From contig JAHFFX010000003.1 in NCBI GenBank assembly GCA_023247755.1, positions 1 to 34,157 of the forward strand: a DNA stretch of 34,157 nucleotides, in the 5' to 3' direction. Numbering within the stretch: position 1 is the stretch's first letter; every line of letters starts with the position of its first letter. Below, one piece after another: positions 27,781 through 34,157 of this stretch. Under the pieces are notes generated by a model. It was not told the DNA's origin, did not search any database, and worked only from the letters and a program-made list of their open reading frames with translations. A program made the position numbers and the translations under genes. The stretch is from Candidatus Omnitrophota bacterium. Its GTDB lineage: Bacteria; Omnitrophota; Gorgyraeia; Zapsychrales; JAHFFX01.

Positions 27781-28542
27781 ATGCTCAATCCATTGAAAAT
27801 CCGGTGGCATCAAGGACATCAGACGATTCCCAACGTCCGGACGGCCGCAGTCGATGCCAAGTTCCCAGGGCTTCCCGTCCTCAACGACGACCTCCTTGCG
27901 GAGGATGCGGCAGCGCTTCAGAATCTTTGTCCGACGAAAGCCATTTCGATCGATCCTTTGAGAATCGATCTGGGCAAGTGCATCTTCTGCGGGGATTGTG
28001 AGCGCTTCTGCAAGAACGGGGCCATCCGTTTCTCTAACGAGTACAAGCTGGCTTCGACCTCCCGGCAGCAGCTCATCGTCGATCGCCGCACCAGCGCGGA
28101 CACTTATCGGAAAAGCGCAATTCGCGTGCGCGAGGAAATCAAACGCCTCTTCGGAAAGTCTCTAAAGTTGCGCTCTGTCTCCGCCGGCGGCTGCAACACC
28201 TGCGAAATGGAACTGAACGCTTGCGGCAACGTCAACTTCGACATGGGCCGCTTCGGCATCGAAATCGTGGCATCCCCCCGCCACGCGGACGGGATCGTCA
28301 TCACCGGCCCCATTTCGGAGAATATGGCCCAGCCCCTGGAAGACGCCTACCGTGCCACTCCCGATCCCAAGATCGTGATCCTCGCCGGAAGCTGTGCGAT
28401 CAGCGGCGGGATTTTTGCTCACTCTCCCACGCTTAAGCGGGAATTTCTGCAGAAATATCCCGTGGACCTGTTCGTCCCAGGATGCCCCTTTCATCCGCTC
28501 ACCTTCATCAATGGTGTGCTGGATTTCCTGGGTCGCAAATAA
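27781..28542 (+). CDS. Ferredoxin-domain plus NuoB-like (HyfI-type) small subunit
   Basis: CIFCGDCERFC ferredoxin motif; GGCNTCEMEL, GSCAISGGIF, VPGCPFHP cysteines of the N2/proximal-cluster type. Confidence 0.92.
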   Translation: MLNPLKIRWHQGHQTIPNVRTAAVDAKFPGLPVLNDDLLAEDAAALQNLCPTKAISIDPLRIDLGKCIFCGDCERFCKNGAIRFSNEYKLASTSRQQLIVDRRTSADTYRKSAIRVREEIKRLFGKSLKLRSVSAGGCNTCEMELNACGNVNFDMGRFGIEIVASPRHADGIVITGPISENMAQPLEDAYRATPDPKIVILAGSCAISGGIFAHSPTLKREFLQKYPVDLFVPGCPFHPLTFINGVLDFLGRK

Positions 28543-28552
28543 TTCTCTTAGA

Positions 28553-31414
28553 TTATCGGCAGGCGTCGTAGAACGGGCAGGTCGCGCAATAGCGGGGTTC
28601 GCGGTCATCGGGCCGGAAGTGCACCTGGGGGTCGAGGATCTCCGAGAGTATAAAATCGAGCGGACGGGCAAAGGCCTCGCGCACGCCCTGCTGCTCCGCT
28701 CCATTCTCCGACTTGGGAAATTCCTTTAATTCGAGCGTCCGCAGATTATAGAAGGCCGCCTTCAGCGGTTCGCCGGGAAAACGCCGGCTCAGGAAATCGA
28801 AATAAAGCGGCATCTGAAAAGAGATCACCTGCTTCTTAATGTTGTCCCGGCTCAATTCCATGGACCGGATGACCTCGAGCCTCTTGGGCATCGGATCTTC
28901 GGACCCGGCCTTGAAATCGACCAGCAGGACCGTCCCGTCCGCGAGCCGCTCGATGCGGTCGATCTTATAGACCAGCTTTACTGTGACGGAGGAAAAAGAA
29001 ACTTGCTCCGCGTGATCCTGCTCGATCTCCAGGATCTTCTTCACATCGCGCAGTCCCTCGGCCTCCTTCTCTTTATCCAGAAACTGCTGCAGGCGCGTCT
29101 TGAGAACGGCCTTCAAAAGAAAAGCGTCGGATTTCATGCTGCGGCCGAACGTTTCCTCGAACTTCGTCTCGAACGCCTTGAAGAATTGTTTGCGGAAAGC
29201 GGCCGTGATCTTCGGTTGCTTGCCGACGAATTTTCCGAAAGCCTCCTGCAGCAGCTCATGCAGGAACGTCCCCACCTGCCGGTTCTCGGGCTCTTCCAGC
29301 AGGTCTTCCTTCTCTTCCAGTCCCAGGACATATTTGTAATAAAACCGCAGCGGACAACGGAGGTAAGTGTTCAAGCTCGATGCCGAGTAACGGTGTTTCT
29401 TAAGGAACTCGACGACCTCGGGGGTTTTGGGAATGTCGGTGGTCTTCGGCGTCACCCGGACGGTGTACGCGGCCTTCAGGGCCGGGACGGGTTGCGACGA
29501 TCCCTTTTTCTTTTGGGTTCCCCAGATCAGTTCCTCCACAAAACGGCTCTTTTCCCGCTCCGCGCTTTCTTCATACACGAGATGGACGTTCCGGGCGGAA
29601 TGGATCAACCGCAGGAACTGATACCGCTGGATCTCCTCTTCCTGTTCCAGGCGGTCCAGGTTGAGACTGACCATCACTTCCCTGGGGATCAAGGGGTCAT
29701 AGACCCGCAGCCGCGGCAGCACCCCTTCATTGAGCCCGAGCACGATCACGTTCTCGAAATTGAGCGCCCGTGTTTCCAAAAGCCCCAGGATCTGCAGGCC
29801 CCTAAGCGGCGAGCCCAAAAACGAAACCATCTCATGTTCCATCCGGTTGTTGCAGATCTTGAACATCTCCTCCGGAGTGAAGCTTTCCTTATTAAAGGAG
29901 GCCCCGCGGATCTCCTCGAGAAGCGCCATCATCCGTTCGGCGATCTTGAGATTCAACGGGTAGCCGCCCATGAAGCTCTTTTGCAGGAAAAGATCCAGAA
30001 AATCTCCCAGGGCCCCGGCAAAATCCGACAAGCTCGCGATCGATTCCCACGCCGTCAGCAGACGCGCATGGATTTCCTGAAGAATTTCCCGGAGGTCCTC
30101 TCTACGCACGGATAATTCCATGCCTCGCAAGACCCCGACGGTCAAATCATAGAGGTCTTCCAGCTTCTCCAATTCCTTCAGCTCCACGAACAGTTGCCCG
30201 CCCAAGGGGGTCTTCACCGCTCCGGTCAGTACCTCCTCGATCTTGTGGACGAGCACCCGGGTGACCGTGGGGCTCTTTGAAAACCGGAGGTTCTTGACGA
30301 ACGGATGCCGAAGCAGCTTCAAATAATCCTTCGCGTAATAGGACCCGCCCTTGCGGGAAAGCTGGGCCGAGAACACGAACTGCAGAAGCGAATGGAAGGA
30401 ACTCCGCTTGAGGGGATACCCCAAAGAAACGTTGAACTCTTCGATGAGCCCGGAGACCTCCGACAAAAGCGGGATGACGTGCGTGTTGTCCGCAAGGACA
30501 ATGACCGTCCGCTCCAGCCGCTCGCCCTCCGCTAACATCTTTTTAAGGATCTCACGCACCAGACCGACCTGGGAATGCGTATCGAAACCGGAATACAGTT
30601 CGATGCGGGGATCGTTTTCCCCGGACGATTCTCGGGAATCGTCCGGAGCCGTGATCGGCACTCCAAAATCCCTGGCGTTCTTCTTCAGAGCAGGCCACCG
30701 GTCCTCGTCCCCTTGGAAGAAAAGCGCGGCCTTACCCGCATCGAACAGGGCCTTCATCAATTTCTTTTCCGTCGCGTGCAGCGCGAAGAAATGGGCAAAA
30801 TATATTTGGTCGAATTCCGGGAAGTCGGCGGCGGTTACGGCTCGGGAGCCCGTAAGATACGCGTAGCCGCGGGTCGAACGCCCGCTTTGGCGCAGTTCTT
30901 CATGAAAGGCCTCCCGCAGGTCGATGATGTTCTCAAGCAGGCGGTTGACGTCCGGAGGGATCGCGTAGCCGATCTCGGCGTTGAATTGAACGTTGCGCAG
31001 CAGTTCCGAGGGGACATCTTCCAGGTCCAGCTCTTCGATGAAGGCCAGGATCTCCCTGGCCCACGGCAGGAATTCGGCAAAACTGCGGCGCTTCTTGAGG
31101 ATCTGCGGGCAGCGGGTCCGGACGTTGCGAAACAGCAAGTATTGCGCATCAAGGTCCGACAACCGGAGGAAAACCTGCCGTTTGCGCAGAACGTACTCGA
31201 CGAACTCATCGATCGTGAAGAATCTGGGAGGAAAAAAACTTTTTTCCGACCGGCGGGCCAGCTCCCGCTTTAAGAACAGCGCCGGACGGTGGCCTCCGAA
31301 AACGACCGCCAGCCGCCGCAGATCCCCGCCGGGCTCGCGGCCGAAATGTTCGCATTCGTCCGCCAGACGCCCCAGAAAATCGTCTTTGAAACCATAAGTC
31401 ACTAAGCGCTTCAT
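28553..31414 (-). CDS. AddB-like ATP-dependent nuclease subunit with PD-(D/E)XK nuclease and 4Fe-4S cysteines
   Basis: C-terminal YSASSLNTYLRCPLRFYYKYVLGL, DGTVLLVDFKAG, RYCATCPFYDAC; degenerate helicase-like N-terminus. Confidence 0.87.
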   Translation of the reverse strand: MKRLVTYGFKDDFLGRLADECEHFGREPGGDLRRLAVVFGGHRPALFLKRELARRSEKSFFPPRFFTIDEFVEYVLRKRQVFLRLSDLDAQYLLFRNVRTRCPQILKKRRSFAEFLPWAREILAFIEELDLEDVPSELLRNVQFNAEIGYAIPPDVNRLLENIIDLREAFHEELRQSGRSTRGYAYLTGSRAVTAADFPEFDQIYFAHFFALHATEKKLMKALFDAGKAALFFQGDEDRWPALKKNARDFGVPITAPDDSRESSGENDPRIELYSGFDTHSQVGLVREILKKMLAEGERLERTVIVLADNTHVIPLLSEVSGLIEEFNVSLGYPLKRSSFHSLLQFVFSAQLSRKGGSYYAKDYLKLLRHPFVKNLRFSKSPTVTRVLVHKIEEVLTGAVKTPLGGQLFVELKELEKLEDLYDLTVGVLRGMELSVRREDLREILQEIHARLLTAWESIASLSDFAGALGDFLDLFLQKSFMGGYPLNLKIAERMMALLEEIRGASFNKESFTPEEMFKICNNRMEHEMVSFLGSPLRGLQILGLLETRALNFENVIVLGLNEGVLPRLRVYDPLIPREVMVSLNLDRLEQEEEIQRYQFLRLIHSARNVHLVYEESAEREKSRFVEELIWGTQKKKGSSQPVPALKAAYTVRVTPKTTDIPKTPEVVEFLKKHRYSASSLNTYLRCPLRFYYKYVLGLEEKEDLLEEPENRQVGTFLHELLQEAFGKFVGKQPKITAAFRKQFFKAFETKFEETFGRSMKSDAFLLKAVLKTRLQQFLDKEKEAEGLRDVKKILEIEQDHAEQVSFSSVTVKLVYKIDRIERLADGTVLLVDFKAGSEDPMPKRLEVIRSMELSRDNIKKQVISFQMPLYFDFLSRRFPGEPLKAAFYNLRTLELKEFPKSENGAEQQGVREAFARPLDFILSEILDPQVHFRPDDREPRYCATCPFYDACR

Positions 31415-31436
31415 GGGAACATCCGGGAGAGTGCAG

Positions 31437-32297
31437 TTATTTGCCGGGCATTAGTTCGAGCTGCTTGACGAGTTTTTCGAACTCGAACACGAGGGGGTGT
31501 CGCCAGCGTTTTCTGGCGATCTTGAGGACCTCCTTCTTGAACCATAGTTCCTTTTCCTTGCCGGCGGGGAGCCGCTGCCAGACGGCGGAACCTTCCTTCA
31601 AATATTGCCCCAGGATGGAATTGATCAAAGATATCTTTTCGGCCACGGTAATCACGACGGCCTCCACATCGCTGGCCCGCAGCGTCTCGAGGTGCCGGCG
31701 TTTGCGTTCTTCCCAGGCCTCCCCGGAAAGGGCATCCGAATCATCGGTGATCGTCTCCACGAGACTGAGCGCGTCGGGGCCACAGGCCTGTTCGATCTCA
31801 TTGGGACGGCAAGTGGTCTGATTGAGCAACGCGTGGCACAAGGACGCCGCGATGATCTCGTCCTTGAGGCTGAAATCCAGATGGGCCTTGCGCAGGATAT
31901 TGGCCACCTCCAGCGCATGCTCGAGAAAGGAGCGGCCGTTCACCCGCAGGACCTGCTCCTTGTGATAGTTGACGGCCAAGTAAAGCGCATATTCGGTCAT
32001 CGGGTTGAACACGGTGCTCACCCGGAAGATCTCGCGCCCGTCGGGATTGAAGATCAGATACTCGTAACCGCCTTCCGTGGCCTGTTTGAGCCACTCGTTG
32101 TAGGAAAGCTTGACCTTCGTGATGTTGTTGTTCTTCTTGAACTCGTAAATGGCGAACACCAGCAGGTCCGCCAGGTCACTGCCCTCGCGGATGATCACGC
32201 TTTTTTCCTGCGGAAAGCTCTCAAGGTTGGGGTCGATATCCTGCAGATCGACCTGGACCAGGGAATAAGACGCGCCTGTCTCCCGGCTATTTGACAT
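31437..32297 (-). CDS. Degenerate RelA/SpoT (MESH1)-like HD-domain protein
   Basis: FLEHALEVANILRKAHLD...AASLCHALLNQTTCRPNEIEQACGPDALSLVETITDD...VVITVAEKISLINSI; start approximate at MSNSRETG. Confidence 0.65.
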   Translation of the reverse strand: MSNSRETGASYSLVQVDLQDIDPNLESFPQEKSVIIREGSDLADLLVFAIYEFKKNNNITKVKLSYNEWLKQATEGGYEYLIFNPDGREIFRVSTVFNPMTEYALYLAVNYHKEQVLRVNGRSFLEHALEVANILRKAHLDFSLKDEIIAASLCHALLNQTTCRPNEIEQACGPDALSLVETITDDSDALSGEAWEERKRRHLETLRASDVEAVVITVAEKISLINSILGQYLKEGSAVWQRLPAGKEKELWFKKEVLKIARKRWRHPLVFEFEKLVKQLELMPGK

Positions 32298-32604
32298 AAG
32301 AACCCTTTCGCAAGCCATGAACGTGGCTGTTTTTATTCTGAACCGCTTTCTGACGGCGCGCAACGTCCGCCTGTTTTTTCTTTTGCAGTTTCTGCAGCCG
32401 CTTGATCCTTCTTTGCTCCTGCCGCTCCTTTTTAATGGCCGCCGCCTGGACGTCAGATTTCCCCATCGTCGCGATGGAGTCCGTCACCCGGTTGAACAGA
32501 TTGACCTCGTTGAGCTTATCGGCGGTCGTGGGCGGCTCTCCTCCCGCCGAGACCGCTTGCCCCGCCAGCAAGAACACAATGATAAGACCGGTTATTTTCT
32601 TCAC
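32287..32604 (-). CDS. Small secreted/periplasmic basic protein
   Basis: Signal peptide-like MKKITGLIIVFLLAGQAVSAGG then a Lys/Arg/Gln-rich helix; overlaps downstream gene start. Confidence 0.6.
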   Translation of the reverse strand: MKKITGLIIVFLLAGQAVSAGGEPPTTADKLNEVNLFNRVTDSIATMGKSDVQAAAIKKERQEQRRIKRLQKLQKKKQADVARRQKAVQNKNSHVHGLRKGSYVK

Positions 32605-32615
32605 TTTTGATCTCC

Positions 32616-34157
32616 CTATGAAGTTGCAAAAGAAAGACCGGGAGAGACCCCCGTCACTTCCTTCACCTGTTTCTGCTGCAGCGCCAGCAAGTACCCTCTG
32701 ACCTTCTTGCCTGGGTACAGTTCTTCGATGAGTTGCATGTAATCCAGGACCTGCCTTTCATATTCTACCAGGGCAGACCGTCCTTCCGCCGTTGCCTGCG
32801 GCAGGCTCAGCTTATAATCGACCACCCAGACCTCGTCGGGTCCCACGATAAGACGATCGACCCGCCGGGTGTGCCCGAAACGGTTGATGATCTCCACTTC
32901 CGTGGCGACCGCCGCCTCCCCGACCGCGAAGAATGGCCGAAAGCTCTCGCACGAGAGGATCTCATCCAGTTGTTTGCGAAAACGTTCCGCGTCGGCCACC
33001 GCAGGAAAGACCTGCGGCAGGGCGGCCAGGCCCTCTGCGATCCGTTGCGCCTGGCCGCCCGGCGCCAGATTTCCCACAAAGGACAACAGAAAATGCAGGA
33101 CCTCGCCTTCCGCGATGAGCTCCCGGCGCTGCAGTGCGGAGACCTGGGAGAACTCGTCCTTAAGGAAAGCGATCCAATCCCGCCCGGAAGAAGCCGGAAT
33201 AGGGAACAGCCGGGTCCCCACTTCCTTTACCGGTGCGAGACAGCTTTTCTTGATGCCCGATTCCAGTTCCTGGGCGATCAAACCCCGGGCCAGGTTCAGA
33301 CTGTTGCCGCAACGTTCCGGGATGAGGACATACAGTTCCTCGCGGGAACGGGTCAACGCCACATAAATGTTGTTGAGCTCTCCGACAAAAGATTTCCGGT
33401 ATTCCCGGTGGTAGATCTCCGCCAGTTCCGCGGAAAAGGCCGCCGGCCTTTTCCGGAGCTGGATCAAACGCAGTTCCCCGGAAGCATGATCGAGCACGCA
33501 GGATTTCTGTCCCTGGCGGACTCCCCGGCCAACCTGGATGTCCATCCCGAGGAACGGGATGAGGACCGCCGGGAACTCCAAACCCTTTGATTTGTGGACG
33601 GTGAGGACCTTGACGGCCTGGTTCTCCGAGATGTTCACATACAGATCTTCGCCGGGCGCTTCCTGCAGATACTCCAGGAACGAAGCGATGTCGGAGACCT
33701 CTTCCTCCCGGTCCTGGATGAGCTGCAGGAACCGCATCAGAAAACCCTGGTATTCCGGGAACCGCTCCAGGCAGTTGAATTTGCCGCAGACACTTACCGT
33801 CATTTCGTAAAGCGGATACAACCCGGCGCTCTTGAAGAATTCCTCGAAATACTCCTCCCAGATCGAAGGATAAACATCGCGGAACAGCTTATAAAGATAA
33901 AGGTCGCGTTCGTTCTCGCGGCGTTGGCGGTAGCTGAAAATGAATTCGCGCAGTTCCTCGGGGGTCAACCCCGCCGCCCGGCCGAAGATCTCGCCCAAGA
34001 GGAACGAAGCGAAGTTCAGATTGTCGATGGGGCTGTCCAGGAACTTGAGGAGCGCCACCAGTTCCTTGACCAAAAAGTTCTCCCGGATATTGGAAGTGCG
34101 CTCCGAATCAACGAGGATACCGGACTCAAGCAGCCAGGACGTGACCAGTTCGACCTC
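32616..34157 (-). CDS. AddA-like UvrD-family helicase/nuclease, C-terminal part (5' end outside the window)
   Basis: QAVKVLTVHKSKGLEFPAVLIPFLG and NNIYVALTRSREELYVLIP helicase motifs; nuclease motif VDRLIVGPDEVWVVDYKL; frame open to the window end by manual translation. Confidence 0.87.
   Translation of the reverse strand, partial: EVELVTSWLLESGILVDSERTSNIRENFLVKELVALLKFLDSPIDNLNFASFLLGEIFGRAAGLTPEELREFIFSYRQRRENERDLYLYKLFRDVYPSIWEEYFEEFFKSAGLYPLYEMTVSVCGKFNCLERFPEYQGFLMRFLQLIQDREEEVSDIASFLEYLQEAPGEDLYVNISENQAVKVLTVHKSKGLEFPAVLIPFLGMDIQVGRGVRQGQKSCVLDHASGELRLIQLRKRPAAFSAELAEIYHREYRKSFVGELNNIYVALTRSREELYVLIPERCGNSLNLARGLIAQELESGIKKSCLAPVKEVGTRLFPIPASSGRDWIAFLKDEFSQVSALQRRELIAEGEVLHFLLSFVGNLAPGGQAQRIAEGLAALPQVFPAVADAERFRKQLDEILSCESFRPFFAVGEAAVATEVEIINRFGHTRRVDRLIVGPDEVWVVDYKLSLPQATAEGRSALVEYERQVLDYMQLIEELYPGKKVRGYLLALQQKQVKEVTGVSPGLSFATS

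Noticed and set aside
26268-28542. Functional H2-evolving group 4 hydrogenase
   Set aside because: The large subunit lacks the cysteines needed to bind the NiFe centre and no maturation genes are present in the window.
29003-30115. 370-aa plus-strand ORF opposite the addB-like gene
   Set aside because: Antisense shadow ORF; low-complexity composition and no recognisable domain.
1-34157. rRNA or tRNA genes
   Set aside because: No convincing rRNA or tRNA structure was recognised by eye; a dedicated scan would be needed to be certain.

Overview
The window is a gene-dense bacterial chromosomal segment, roughly 57% G+C by eye. Its style resembles candidate-phylum / Omnitrophota-like genomes, but that is inference and was not tested. 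Minus-strand core blocks: MshEN/GspE-type ATPases with a HAMP-GAF-GGDEF-like protein; the mreB-mreC-mreD-mrdA-rodA cell-shape operon; aroA and a coiled-coil protein; yggS, S23 four-helix bundle, proC, mtnP, ileS, dksA-like, lspA, lgt, rluD; and an addA/addB-like nuclease-helicase locus. The plus strand carries one operon (20616-28542): a DNA-binding PTS IIA protein followed by hyfB/C/E/F/G/I-like subunits. Most notable observations: (1) the hydrogenase-like large subunit has lost all four NiFe-ligating cysteines, so this is an Ehr-type (energy-converting hydrogenase-related) complex, translationally coupled to an HTH-PTS IIA regulator; (2) several intergenic arrays are built of tandem 7- or 8-mers that recur in inverted orientation (ACGTNNN, CCCAGNNN and GTGACCA families), and one family brackets a low-GC S23 gene inserted between yggS and proC; (3) pseudo-enzymes with degraded active sites: a GDHEF 'GGDEF' protein and a SpoT-like HD protein inside the addAB locus. 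All readings are by eye; no searches or folding were run.
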